Assembly: GCA_003254905.1 (NCBI GenBank)
Contig: QANU01021398.1
Span: 210,847-274,846 of the forward strand
Direction: 5' to 3'
Origin: Nissolia schottii
Taxonomy: Eukaryota; Streptophyta; Magnoliopsida; Fabales; Fabaceae
Length of the DNA: 64,000 bases
Numbering within the stretch: position 1 is the stretch's first letter; every line of letters begins with the position of its first letter. The position numbers were made by a program, and so were the translations under genes. The notes under the pieces were generated by a model. It was not told the DNA's origin. It saw nothing but the letters and a program-made list of their open reading frames with translations, and ran no database searches. This document shows, one piece after another, positions 1 through 11,511 of the stretch.

Positions 1-943
1 TTTCTTTAAAAATAAAAGAAGAAAAAGAACAAGAAATAACACTAATAAATTGAATTTTCATATGCTTGGAAAACATGGAGATAAAATCACCTGGGGATGC
101 CTCACGTCTAAGGTAAAATCAAAACCCAAGAAATGCATTTTGATTGACACAATAAATTGCACTTTTAGTTCACAGTTTTATTCTTCTATGTCTGACATGT
201 AAATGAGAAATTATTATTTTTGCTGGTTTTAGGCTTTATATTGGATAATGGATCAATGATTGTGTTTGCAAAAGCCCAACCCATAATCGTCCCTATTGCT
301 CTGAAAATAAAAAGAAAAACTTAAGGATTTCACTATTTACTTAACTAGTGTTAAGTTTCATGGTCGAGCAGAAGAAATAATAAAATAGGATTAGAGAGGA
401 ATAACCAGAGAGCAAGATATATAATTAATATTATGGAATAGATGTATATTATTGTGTCTTGTTGGACTATCTAAATTAGGTATGCTTGACAATGGTTAGT
501 CTGCAGTGACAGAAAACATATGGAAAAGAACAGCAAAAGAGAAAACTAATAGTAACTATTAGCATTGTTGGCTTGTTGGTATTATTTATCTTCTTGTAAA
601 ATTCATGGAATATGACTTTTTACGTAGTTTGTGACATGTGTAAAATGTGGTACTTACATTAGTTAGAACTCAGAATATTAAGATAACAATATACATAAAC
701 CTAAATGGTATTGTATGTAGTATAATGTTTCACTTTTACCAAACTCTTGAGTGCTTTAAGTGAAAACTTGTTGTCCACCAATTAGTTAAAATTACTACGA
801 TGCAAATATAAGTGAACTAAATGGTCTGTAGTGATAAAAGATAGGCATGTATTGAATAGTTGAGACAAGAAAAAACAATACTGCGAATGAAGTAAAACCA
901 TTTGAAGGGCAAACAATGGGGAGAGATTTATAAACAAGCTTAC
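1..943. other. Probable intron sequence of the ELP4 gene
   Basis: No exon could be recognised here on either strand. The last visible ELP4 exon ends at 944 with a good donor (AATG followed by GTAAGC on the minus strand), so this AT-rich stretch is most simply an intron at least 943 bases long. The remaining ELP4 exons would lie beyond the left edge. Confidence 0.5.
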
Positions 944-1578
944 CATTGTTAGTGTTAATATTTAGCTGAGGCTCACCAAAGTACTTCTTGTACTGCCAAG
1001 CAATTCTCAGATCCTTCTCCTGCAATCATAGGCATAACAAATTACATAACCATATCAAAATTAAAAATAATTATATACATCATAGAGTGCAATGGACAAA
1101 GAAACAAAGAAGTACATGGATAGGATCCCGAGATTTATCCTCTTTGGATGTCCCTGGACTAGGCAAAGTACCAAGAAATCCTTTAGGGTCTCTAGATGGA
1201 CTAGCATACAAGAGTGGGTGTCTGTGAACGAGTCCTTGAGACATAAAATTTCTCAATAGAAGCATATGATGAGGTGCTTCTTCATCTTCCATAACCATGA
1301 CAAGGCTACCCAGAGAAAAACCACCACCTAAGATCTCTGTTAAAAGAAAAGCATAGATAAGAATATTATATGAAAGGACAACACATATGCATCAAATAAA
1401 ATATTACTAAGTCGCTAATTAAAAGGGGTTGGACAAGATCATTACTGTCCAGATCAAGGATCCCAGATGATATGAAAGTTGTCCCATTAGGGCCATGCTT
1501 AAGTCCAGGATGCTGAGAAGATGTTACAGTTGATACATTACGAGAGAAGCTACTAACTCGAGTCCTGGTTGCAGCCAT
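944..1578 (-). CDS. ELP4: Elongator complex protein 4, 5' part of gene (three exons, truncated by window edge)
   Basis: Three minus-strand exons, 1446-1578, 1116-1336 and 944-1019, join in frame and give about 143 N-terminal residues. The start is the ATG at 1578 (MAATRTRV). Recognisable ELP4 family blocks are [10 protein letters not shown] and [14 protein letters not shown] across the first junction, then [37 protein letters not shown], and [14 protein letters not shown] in the third exon. Known role: Elp4, with Elp5 and Elp6, forms the RecA-like ring of Elongator, which modifies wobble uridine of tRNAs and affects transcription elongation; the Arabidopsis orthologue is ELO1. Donors and acceptors are standard, with phases 1, 0 and 1. 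A full ELP4 is about 350-390 residues, so more than half is missing. I found no following exon before the left edge, so a long intron is likely, although a truncated gene cannot be ruled out. Confidence 0.88.
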
Positions 1579-2121
1579 TCTGTATCAATAATACTCGCCA
1601 GTCAGAGGAAGCAAAGAGTATAAGTTGACATAAGTCCACCTGCAACTCATGCCATCAAAAATATTAATTTCAGACACAATGTAAGCATCTACCAAATCAT
1701 CATAGATGTTATGATGCGAAAAATACAACAACGGAAAATAATTCATAAACCAAAAACAAGTGAAAGTAGCACCCCTACCCATCTCAATCACTAGTTTATC
1801 ATCACTCATGTATCACCAACACCAACATACTAAGAAAATGTTAAGAGTAATAAAGTAACGAGCGATGCAAATAAGGATCAAAATATAGTAATAATTTTAT
1901 CATTGTAGTCCAATTGTTACCCTGGTGCAGTAGTATACAGATTACTACTGCAGCAGCAGAGGAGTTTTAGATGACTTATGTACTTCATTTCTTTTACTTC
2001 TACACAATTGTAGCCCCATGTGATCCATTTACTTGATCAAACTTGTACAAGGTTGGAAACCAGATCAGGAGTTTTTTCACGTAGACCATTTATCAAACAC
2101 CTTACAAGCAGAAAAAAGTAA

Positions 2122-2164
<43 letters not shown>
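2122..2164. repeat. (AAT)n microsatellite
   Basis: About fourteen uninterrupted AAT triplets, ending at an AATAGT interruption. Confidence 0.95.
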
Positions 2165-2899
2165 GTAAATAAAACGCAGGCTTAATTCTACGCCTAAAAA
2201 AGTACAAAGATTTCCTTATATACAATAGTTACTCTTTTTCAATTTTTTTCGTTTTTCATTCCCTGGCACACGATTCATTATCAAGTTCCTACCAGAAACA
2301 ACTCGAAGAAACTGATCACTTTCAATAAACCAATGGCAAACGGGCCAACCATTCAAAATTAGGCGGGTTTACAAGCGCGGGTTGACATAAAAAAATAAAA
2401 ATTAAAAAAAGAACTCCTTTTTAAAATCTTTCCCACTAAGTTTTAAAGTCCATTATCAAGCACCAACAACCATTCAAGATTTCAAGGCCTCTTAATAAAA
2501 AATAAAAAACACCTTATTGCGTGGAGAGCACGCCCTCACGCGCGTCCGAGTCCGAATCAAAGAAGATGGTGATGGTGATGAGAGATTGAGATTGAGATTG
2601 AAAGTGACTGCGACACAGAGAGTCTCCGCGAGACTGAGAGCACAGTGAGCAGTGAGATTGAGAACGAAGATGAAGAGGTGTGATCCCTAACTATGGTGTG
2701 TTGTTTGAGTTGTGCATGGGATTGGTATGTGGGAGTACAGTTATCCGACCCGGTTTGGCTTGTTTGGGCCTCTTGGCCCAAATTTGCCTCATCCCGCAGG
2801 ACATGATCGTCTAACTCAACGGACTCAGTCATTTCTCCCTCAAAAACGGACCCAGTTTTGCAATCCAGCCTATCCTATGAGATAGAGAGTGGTCACAAT

Positions 2900-3110
2900 G
2901 GATGTGATTGTTTGTGCTTTTAGAAAAAGTACTTTCTTTTTTGGGTTGTTTATTTGTGTTTCTGAAAAAATAGAAATAGAAAATAATGAGTCTTTTTTTG
3001 TTTGTTTTGACAAGTAAGTAGGGATTCACTTTTGGTAGAATTAGAAGTAACAGAAAAGGGAGTCTTCATAAAAAAATACTTTTTATCGAAAGTGTAAACA
3101 AACGCTCCTA
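2900..3110. repeat. Possible short inverted-repeat element (MITE-like)
   Basis: The left side reads GTGATTGTTTGTGCTTTTAG with AAAAAGTACTTTC after it. The right side, reverse-complemented, reads GGAGCGTTTGTTTACACTTT, continuing into AAAAAGTATTTT. The match is diverged and I could not identify a convincing target-site duplication, so the call is tentative. Confidence 0.3.
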
Positions 3111-4123
3111 ATATCTCTTTGCACAGTTCAGTAGAACATGATACAAACTCTATCCTCCATCCATTCTCACAGTCCTTCGAGTCATAAACGAAAGAAATTT
3201 TTTTATTCTGACAAAAATAAAAAAATATGAAAACCCCACTTTCTCTATGTTGAATTTTTAATGATAGAGAAAGGATAGCATTAGTTAGGACTTTAGATCA
3301 TAAGCTTAAATTTAAATATTAAATTAGATTTATCTCCTTATATTATTCATTATTTATTTAATGAACCGTTTGATATGACTCACCCTTAAATTCAACCAAC
3401 CTCCTATTCAAAACGTCTCCGTCTAATTCCCCTTGCACATTTTTCTCTCAAAAACTTCGCTCCTCTCTGTTGCATCTTTGATTACTCTATGTTTCAACAC
3501 ACACTTCTTCTCTATGGGGCATCTTTTGCTACAACTGGCCCAACGAATTTGACTTGCAGAACCAATTATGAGGTTCTTGAGTCTTTGGGTGATTTTGAGT
3601 ATTATGGGATAAATTATGAGGTGGTCAGCTTCAGAATCTTTCGCTGCCATGACATTTTTTTTCTCGCCAAATTGTTGTTGTTAAGCAGATTATTAATACT
3701 ATCCCCGCCTATGGGTGCAAAGTCTTTCCTAATGCTTTCGATATAGAAATCTCAACCCTTAAAGAACTTGTTAATCAGGTCAACATCATTAAGTTAGTAA
3801 CTTAGTATTGAGTTTGTTTGCTTCAGCTTATTTATCAAAATAATCATTTTTTTTTGAAATAATCAGTTTCATATATATGAATAAATTTTTAAAAATAATC
3901 CTAATCTCAAAAAAAATTGTTTTCAGCTTCTTTTTTTTTTGAGAAGCTAAACAAAATAACTTCTCAAAAAAATGTTTTTAATTTTTTGATCTTTATATCA
4001 AAAATTAATTTTTTAATCACTTTTTTAAAACTAAAACAAACACACACGTTGTCTTTACTCATCATCATTACTATCACCATCATCATCATCATTGTTGCCG
4101 TCGCGTCTTCATCATTATTATCA

Positions 4124-4427
4124 TCTATACATATAATAAGGGGATTCCTTCTCTTTGATGTCCAACTTTTTTTTTCCTATTCTAACTCTATGACTACTTT
4201 TAGTTGGTTTCAAACCATTTTCATTTTTTACTTTTTTAACTCTCTCCCCACTTTTAATGTAGTTTTTTTTTTCAAACCATTTTTTTCTTTCCTCACTTAT
4301 TCAACAATTTTCATCAAAACAGATAATTTATTATTATACTATCTTTCTTTTATATACCTATTCATATTTAATGGTCACAATTAATTTAATATTTGATAGG
4401 CACAAAGTGTCTGTCAAAGGCTCTAGT
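4124..4427 (+). mobile_element. Short non-autonomous Helitron
   Basis: The 5' end is TCTATACATATAATAAGG, preceded by A. The 3' end is CTAGT (4423-4427), followed by T. About 6 bases before the CTAGT is a hairpin: GATAGGCAC, loop AAA, GTGTCTGTC. This TC..CTAGT structure, subterminal hairpin and A/T insertion site without duplication are the hallmarks of plant Helitrons. The 304-bp interior is T-rich with no coding sequence. A related 5' end lies at 14155. Confidence 0.72.
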
Positions 4428-4504
4428 TATTATATAAAGAGTTTGGAGCATTTTAATTGCTCATTGGTCACTCTTCCTTATTATGTCATTTTATCTTAAT
4501 TCAA

Positions 4505-4630
4505 CTTCTCAATAACTTCCCTTCACATCTCCCATAAAAAATATTTAAAAAAAGAAGTAATTATCAAATTCTCAATAACTCCCTTCACAACTACTATAAA
4601 AAAATATTTAAAAGAAAAAAAAAATCCCCT
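4505..4630. repeat. Short direct repeat, about 60 bp, two copies
   Basis: The two blocks 4505-4570 and 4571-4630 share AACTTCCCTTCACA/AACTCCCTTCACAA followed by a CTATAAAAAAATATTTAAAA-like segment. Low complexity limits what can be said. Confidence 0.5.
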
Positions 4631-4737
4631 TACAACATAAATTTATTTATTTCACCTAATTTTCTAGTATATATAATGACAGACAAAATGTTTGTTTTCT
4701 AAGAAGTGTTTCATGTTAAATTTTAATGCTTTTTTAT

Positions 4738-6560
4738 GAAATACTAGAAGAAGTAATAGAAATAGAAGAGAGAAATAATAGAGAAACAAGAGAGGGAGCT
4801 TTATTCTATTAATCATTTTAAGTGTGTTATACAATAAGCACTCAAAGGTCTATTTATAACCTAAGAGTGAGAATGGATAAAGTCCTATCAGCTCTCTATA
4901 ATATCAATGTATATCTATACAATTAGATACTAACCAAATTAGAATATGTACATCCACATTAATAATATTTTATAGCACTCCTCATTGGACGTCCATCAGG
5001 ATATGCCTCGTTAAAATCTTACTAAGAAAAACTCATTGGGAAAAAATCTTAGTGGAGGAAAAAGAATACAACATTCTCATAGTGCAAGTTGTCTCATTAA
5101 AAATCTTATCAAGGAAAAACCTAGTGGGATAAAAACCTTGATTAAGGGGTAAAAAAAAGTATAGCATTTCTTCCCTTCTTAGGATAATTATGGACATCTA
5201 TCTAATAAGATGAAGTAGGAACTGGCACCATAGTAAATTTATACACGCAGTACTGCCTGCAACAATAGTCACACAACCTCCATCCCTTTCGACTTTGGTC
5301 ATCAAGGAAGGAGGAGTGAAAAAAACCCAATAGATATCTGAAACATATAGCCACAGGGGCACAAATAACCAATTTGTTTTTACATTCTTCATGATACTCT
5401 AAATGTGATAATGACAACGTATTCGTGTAATTTTCTGTTTCAACTGCTTATTTTCTCTCCCTAATGTTGCAAAAATTATTTTATCAAAATGACAATAAAA
5501 TAAATATGCCCTAAATAAATCTCTGATTGGTTCGAGATATTTTATAATAAAAGGAGATTCATAACCAATCATATATTTCTAACATTCTCTACTGTCTCAT
5601 CTTTGTACATTGTGGCAAAAAAATTTGAACGTAAATCTCACATTTAAAAGCCAATTGTAATGGGGAGAATTTATAAAAAAATTGTTGGCATGTTGCATAC
5701 TGCATGCAAGATAACAAGTTCACATGTTAAAACATAAAGTTTTGTTCTCATAAGTAATGGTCTAGTTATTAATTGGAGGCATTTAATAAATAATCTTCCT
5801 AGACCATGCATTAATAGGAAAATCATACTCTTCAACTGTTGTTCCATTTGACATACAATAATTGTTAAAATTTTGAGACATTAACTCATCATTATTATCA
5901 AGATACATTGTCTTAATGACATTATCTGGGTACTTTACTATTAAATTATTTGAGCAAGCAATCTCATAAACTTTAATTTATGCATTGCACATTTAACCAT
6001 TTGTTCAATACATCTATTAAAATCATATGCAATTTATAAGTGATCAACATGATGGATGAATGGGCCTACATAATTCACCTTTAATACATTCCAGAAATGC
6101 AAATCATTTATTTGGTAATTGTGTCTCATAATTTTTCTTTGAGAACAAGCAACGCATGAGAAATCATTTAATTGAAGAACCTTCTAGTTCTTCAATGAAT
6201 GTCTATGTAAATTCTCAATATTTTTTTCGCATCATAATTGAACCAGGATGGCCTAATTGGCATGGCCAAAAGATAAAAATATTTAGTTGAGTAAATTTTT
6301 GATTTACTGTAACATAAATTTCTTTTATGCTTATATTAATTTCTATAGTACAAACCAGAGGAAAAATATGAATTTTTCTAACACACATTTCTTGCATAAT
6401 ATAATAATTGTTATACGGAGATATTTACTATTCTTCTTATTTAAATTCTCAACATGATATTTATTACAATGCATATCTTTAAATGTTAACACGTTTCGTT
6501 GGGACAATTTAGATAATATGAAATTATCCATAACAAACTTTGTTCCTTCAAATAGTACTA
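4738..6560 (-). mobile_element. Degenerate Ty1/copia retrotransposon (integrase remnants and LTR-like end)
   Basis: Minus-strand translation of about 6560-5880 gives broken copia protein: KDMHCNKYHVENLNK, then LGHPGSIMMRK (the GAG-pre-integrase LGHPG motif) and a decayed zinc-binding/integrase start. Many stops and frameshifts are present. To the left, 4738-5170 looks like an LTR read on the minus strand: a TATAAATAG box (near 4850) followed by a leader, and repeated AAACCTAGTGGGATAAAAACC-type sequence typical of plant copia LTR regions. The two parts are in the order expected of one minus-strand element with internal deletion. Exact LTR boundaries were not found. Confidence 0.6.
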
Positions 6561-6920
6561 TATCGGCTCTTTTGGAGCTTTTAATTAATTTTGTACTACC
6601 AATAATGTTTAATTATTTATAATGATTTGTGTTTCTTTTAGAAAGAAAAAAAGTAACTCTTCTAAAATTTTCAGTCATCTTTATGACTTTTAGAGCCTTC
6701 ATTCATCTTTATGAATTGATAGGTAGTATTGTATTATAGTTTTTGTTTTTTCACGAAACAAAATATTAGCTATCCATTTTATTCAGCAATGCATAAGAAG
6801 ACAGAATTAACAAACTTTCAATTAACAAAATAACAGAAAACGATAGCTACAGCTAGTTCTACCAAACTGATTAATTACACCATGATAAGATAAGTGCACA
6901 TTCTTATATCTGTACAATTT

Positions 6921-9365
6921 CTACCAATAGTCATCACAAGAACAATATCCGTGTCTGAAGTGGTGGAAACGATTGCGGTCCCTCACCACTATCTCCCTTC
7001 CATAAATCTTGGACAGTAACTTGGTTGCATTATGGCAGTCATCGCAGATTCGAAGGTTCTTCGCAATTCGAATGGGAACGCCGGGAGCTGTGCTAATCAG
7101 GCCGTACGCCATTGCCAGCTTTTCGCTGTGGTAGTTGAGTGCAGTTTCCTTCTCCTCCCTGTCTACGTTCAGCAGGACAACAGACACATCCGGCATGTAT
7201 CCGGCATCTTCAAGTTTTCCTCTCATCTCAGCAGCCATTTCGTAAATCTTTCGAGTTTCCGGGTGTTGCCTATCTCCTGTTTTGAATTCATGAACCGAGC
7301 CGTTCACCTCAATGGCGCTGACACCGGGGTCTTTGCTGATCCCTGCATCCTTCATAGCTCTCCTTATATCAGCAACATCTCCCCATCTGTTTGTTGAAGC
7401 ATATATGTTTGACATTAGAACATTGTATCCAATCTTTTGTGGTTCCAATGAGACAAACTGTCTTGCAGCCCATTCCCCAAGCTTGACATTCCTGTGAACC
7501 CTGCAAGCAGCAAGAAAAGATCCTAATACAGCCACGTTTGGCCTCACTGGCATGCCCTCGATCAGCTCCTGAGCTTCGTCGAGCAATCCGGCTCGACCGA
7601 GAAGATCCACCATACAGCCGTAGTGCTCAACTTTTGGGGCCAACCCAAACTCATGAACCATTCTGTCAAACAGGCTCTTCCCTTGTTGCAACAATCCAGC
7701 ATGGCTGCAACCATGAAGGGCTCCAATGAATGTGATGCCATTAGGCGTACACCCTTGTGCTTCCATCTCTGCGAAGAGTTGCAACGCTGCCTCGCCGCGA
7801 CCGTGCATCGCGAAGCCTGATATCATGGCGTTCCACATCCGGACGTCCCGGCCGGTGTCCGCCGCGGCGGAAAACAGCCTATAGGATGTATCTATGTCTC
7901 CACACTTGGCATACATGTCCACCAAAGACGTTTTAAGAATCATATCTCCCCTGATTCCTTGCCTGTCAATGTAAGAATGGATCCACCTACCCATTTCAAG
8001 GGATCCGGCTTTCGCGCACAGCACAAGGAGGCTAACCATGGTAATCTCATTCGGTTTCATTCCGCATCCTGTCATGTGGACAAAGATATCAAACGCCTCA
8101 TCCATACAACTGCTTTCTGCATAAGCCGAAATCATGGCGCTCCACATCGTTAAATCCTTGTTCCCGCAGCCGTCAAAAACAGATCTTGCACTTCCAACAT
8201 CGCCGCATTTGCCGTACATATCAATAAAAGCAGTGGCCAGAATTAAGGAAATGGTAAACCCATTTCTCAAAGCGAAAGCATGTAACCACTTTCCCAGTTT
8301 TAAAGCCCCTGCTGCGCCACATCCTTTGACCAAAGTAAGGATTGTAATCTCATTTGGGAACATACCCGCCCCTAGAATTTTCACAAATAGTCTTACACCT
8401 TCATTTAAATCATTGCGTTGGATGTAGGCCGCAATCATAGCAGTCCAAGGAACTGTGCTTGCCCCAGAGAAACCGTCGAGAACCCTTGTTGCATAAGCTA
8501 AATTTGCGCATTTAACATACATATCTATCAAAGCAGTGCTAAGAGGGACTCCTAATTTCCCAAAGTTCCTATTCCTCATGACATAAGCATGCACGGCTTT
8601 CCCCAATCTCAAATCGGCGAGTTCTGCAAGCACACGAATGATGCTTATCATTGCAGTTTCACTAGGCTTCACTCCCGAAACATGCATTTCTCTCAGAAGA
8701 TCCAATGCCTCATAAGGCATGCCATTCCGATTATAGTTCCTGAGCATGGTGCTCCAAGAAACGGCGTCTCTGTTCTTGGTCTTATCAAATAACAGGCGCG
8801 CGGACGCGAGGCTCCCAACCTCGCCGTACATCATCATCAACGCGTTGCACACGAAAACATCCCCGTGAAATCCATTTTTCAAAGCAAAACCATGCACCTC
8901 TTGTCCTAGCAGGGTTGGGCAGCGTGCTTTGAGAACTGACGGTATGATAAAATTATCGACTTCGGCGTCTGTTTCGCGCATGTGGATATAGATTTTCACC
9001 GCATCTTCGGGGCAGTTGTTCTTGATGTAAGACGTTATTAGGAAGCTGTAAAGTGCTGCGCTGCTGGAGTAGGACTCAAGTGCAGGAAAATGGAATCGGC
9101 AACTGCAACTGCAACAGGTTTTGATGAAGTGGCCATGGATTTGTTGGGTTTCTTCAAGGTTGGTAAGCAGTTCGTGCTTGAAGGGAGGAGCATTTGGTTT
9201 TGGTTTGTGCAGGAACTGAAGTTTCTGTGTCTGTTTTGCTGGGACTTGAGTGAATTTCAAATTGGGGCGAGAGTGATATTGATATGAGTTTTGGAACTCT
9301 TGAATTGAGATAGGAAGGAATGGGGGAGCAGCAGCACCAGAGAGGCTGGAATTGCTTGTAACCAT
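6921..9365 (-). CDS. DYW-class pentatricopeptide repeat protein (intronless)
   Basis: A single open frame of 814 residues from the ATG at 9365 (MVTSNSSLSG) to a TAG at 6921. The frame is open a little further upstream but without an ATG. The N-terminus (about 60 residues, rich in S, P and K) could be an organelle transit peptide. A long array of PLS-type PPR motifs follows (examples: ALIDMYVKC, SLVDMYAKCGD, MWNAMISGFAMHG, YGCMVDLLGRAG). Then come E/E+ motifs with a PGVSAIEVNG box and a complete DYW domain: HSEKLA (HxE, about residue 746), CDDCH (CxxC, about 774) and the terminal HGYCSCDDYW. Known for the family: sequence-specific C-to-U RNA editing in mitochondria or chloroplasts, with the DYW domain as deaminase. 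All deaminase zinc and catalytic residues seem intact. The target site and organelle cannot be read from the sequence. Lack of introns is usual for the family. Confidence 0.95.
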   Translation of the reverse strand: MVTSNSSLSGAAAPPFLPISIQEFQNSYQYHSRPNLKFTQVPAKQTQKLQFLHKPKPNAPPFKHELLTNLEETQQIHGHFIKTCCSCSCRFHFPALESYSSSAALYSFLITSYIKNNCPEDAVKIYIHMRETDAEVDNFIIPSVLKARCPTLLGQEVHGFALKNGFHGDVFVCNALMMMYGEVGSLASARLLFDKTKNRDAVSWSTMLRNYNRNGMPYEALDLLREMHVSGVKPSETAMISIIRVLAELADLRLGKAVHAYVMRNRNFGKLGVPLSTALIDMYVKCANLAYATRVLDGFSGASTVPWTAMIAAYIQRNDLNEGVRLFVKILGAGMFPNEITILTLVKGCGAAGALKLGKWLHAFALRNGFTISLILATAFIDMYGKCGDVGSARSVFDGCGNKDLTMWSAMISAYAESSCMDEAFDIFVHMTGCGMKPNEITMVSLLVLCAKAGSLEMGRWIHSYIDRQGIRGDMILKTSLVDMYAKCGDIDTSYRLFSAAADTGRDVRMWNAMISGFAMHGRGEAALQLFAEMEAQGCTPNGITFIGALHGCSHAGLLQQGKSLFDRMVHEFGLAPKVEHYGCMVDLLGRAGLLDEAQELIEGMPVRPNVAVLGSFLAACRVHRNVKLGEWAARQFVSLEPQKIGYNVLMSNIYASTNRWGDVADIRRAMKDAGISKDPGVSAIEVNGSVHEFKTGDRQHPETRKIYEMAAEMRGKLEDAGYMPDVSVVLLNVDREEKETALNYHSEKLAMAYGLISTAPGVPIRIAKNLRICDDCHNATKLLSKIYGREIVVRDRNRFHHFRHGYCSCDDYW

Positions 9366-11511
9366 CCTTTGGTTAAGCGCTGCGAGAGGGACGTCAACTT
9401 TTTCTTCTTCTACATGGTTACAATTCAAGAAGAGGATGACATTGCTCAATCACCAAGATGCATGAATTATATCCTGTCAGGTATTATATTAAGAAAAGAA
9501 GAAAGAAAATCTAGTAAAGTTGAGTGTTCAAGTTGGTTGGTTGATTCAGCTAGGGAGTGAAAGTGGGAGTGCAAGGGAAAATGAGTATCAGAAGAAGAGT
9601 TGGGAGAGACAGGGTAAGAAGCATTAGTGTTTTTTGTTTTGGGTCAAGAGCTTTAGTGTTTGGTTTAAGGGAAAATATCTGAGACTCAGAGAGATTCATC
9701 ATGTGGTCGTTATGTTATGGACAACAGATAAGGAAGGATAATCTCAGAGGTTTGTTTCCCAAAGCGGGCCACATTTTTGTTTCTGTTTTCTAAATGGGCC
9801 AAGGCCACATTACTGCAGATGAAACTACGAAGACTGAGAGAAACAGTTCTATTTGAATTACTACCAATGAGATTACTTCGGTTACGCCTTCTTGCCCTTC
9901 AATCTGGTCTCCTTCAATCTAGTCTCCTATAAAGAGTAATACATGCTGAAAACAACAGAGTAAGCTCTCTTATTAACCAGACTTCCTTCAAATGGGATAG
10001 GGATGCTCTCAGGAACAATCTACCATCGCAAATGGCAATCCAGGCTCTATAAACTCCAATTAGCTGGTGAAGGCTATGGTGCACGCCTCGGGTTCGTTGG
10101 CATGGGATGCACACCACGTATTTGACACAAAATTCACTATATTTACGTTACTGTGCCGTCGCATCTCAATTAATGTCTACTTGTAATATTTGCAAACATA
10201 CCCTCCAACTCTTCAACATAGCCAAATCTGTAGCTTTCACACACCCGTGGAATGTATGCTTGAGGTAGGAGCAGAACCCGATTCTACCTGAGAGCCATAG
10301 AGCATGATTTTTGTACAATGCTTTTGTGGGTCGTCGAGCTCAATTTCGAAGTTCTTCACTGTGGTTGATGGTTCGTCAGCGGATTGGGGATAGAAAGGGA
10401 GGTTTAGAGTTCATGAAGTAGGTGAGAGCATGGACTAAGTGAGTTGGGAGAAAAGAGAAGGAAATTGNATTAAATTGCTCCTCACCTTCCCTTTTCCTTA
10501 CTTGTCCCGTTAAAGACTCTAAAGTAAAAACAAAAAAGTGACGAATAATTTTTTTTAATCAAATTATGATAAACAATTATCCATCATAATTTGATATTCT
10601 TTAAATTTAGATTAATTGCGGTAGAATTGAATTGTAACTAAATGTAAACTTTACCTATAATATCTTCTCTTCCCTTATTTGTCCTATTAAGGACTCCGAA
10701 GTAAAAACAATTTTTTTTATCAAATTATGATAAACAATTATCTATCATAATTTGATACTCTTTAAATTTATATTAATTACAATAGAATTGAGTTGTAACT
10801 AAACCTAAATTTTATCTAATATCAAGAGTTCAAATATTAAAATTATCTCTTAAGAGAATTATCTCTTGGGAGAATTTTTCCAAACCATCACACCTACTTG
10901 AAATTCGGTAAATAACTCTTGTCCCCTGAGGAGAAAATATGAGGAAAGAAAATACGAGAAGCGAACATGAGAATTGGGAAGAAAGAAAATGAAAGGAGTG
11001 AAAATAAGTATATTTTGATGTTTTCTCTTGCTTGATAAAAAAGAGAAGATAATTTTTTTTATCCTTCACAAAACAAAAAATAAGGCTAACACATGAGGAA
11101 AGAAACACTCGTTGAGTTCATGATGAGAGTTGAAGACATTTGCTACGAGGGTTGCTCAGCTAAATGAAGAGACAATCCACTTTACCTAGGTTCGACAAGA
11201 ACACCCGTACATTAATTTACTTCCCTATGAATATGATTGGCAACAGCACTTCAATTTTACTCTTTTTTCACATTATATTGTATTAAGGGTAAACAAATCA
11301 TTGATAATGATAAATTATGATAATATTTTTCTTTCTCTCACTTTTGTCATCTACTTAAAAAAAAAAGAAATAACTCATATAACAAAAGTAAAATAAAATT
11401 GTAAGCAAAAGAAACACTTCTCATTTTCTTTTTCTCTATTCATTCGTTTTTCATCATAATAGCTGAAAAAATATATTTTTTTCTTTATTTATATTTGGGT
11501 TAATATCCAAG
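9366..11511. other. Intergenic region with LINE-like scrap and tandem repeat
   Basis: No gene recognised. Around 9948-10120 a plus-strand frame (SLINQTSFKWDRDALRNN) weakly recalls the region before the zinc finger of plant LINE proteins, but with stops. 10489-10824 is a two-copy tandem repeat. The remainder is AT-rich without structure I can name. A single N is at 10468. Confidence 0.4.
10489..10824. repeat. Two-copy tandem repeat with a 13-bp hairpin in each unit
   Basis: Unit 1 (about 10489-10663) and unit 2 (about 10670-10824) share CTTCCCTT..TTGTCC, AAGTAAAAACAA, TTTAAATTTA.ATTAAT and GAATTG.GTTGTAACTAAA. Each contains ATCAAATTATGAT, a 12-base spacer, then ATCATAATTTGAT, a perfect inverted repeat. 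Unit 2 differs by small deletions. Confidence 0.85.

Larger units (their letters stand above)
1579..4123. other. Intergenic region upstream of ELP4
   Basis: This contains the ELP4 5' leader and promoter region and no coding exon I can support. It holds an AAT microsatellite (2122-2164), a GAGATT-rich low-complexity patch near 2580-2660 and a possible MITE near 2900-3110. Base composition becomes very AT-rich to the right of 3180. Confidence 0.5.

Noticed and set aside
2557..2832. 91-codon minus-strand frame upstream of ELP4
   Set aside because: It is driven by a GAGATT/serine-histidine low-complexity repeat; no homology recognised.
3423..3746. Overlapping open frames on both strands
   Set aside because: No family motif; both have shadow-like composition in an AT-rich region.
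3917..4384. 155-codon plus-strand open frame rich in F, I and L
   Set aside because: It is an AT/T-rich low-complexity frame lying mostly inside the Helitron, with no ATG-like context or domain.
5198..5417. Two overlapping minus-strand frames of 64-71 codons
   Set aside because: Probably debris of the copia element around them; no conserved copia motif could be placed in either.
9366..9449. 28-residue upstream extension of the DYW protein
   Set aside because: It also starts at TTG. The first ATG in frame is at 9365.
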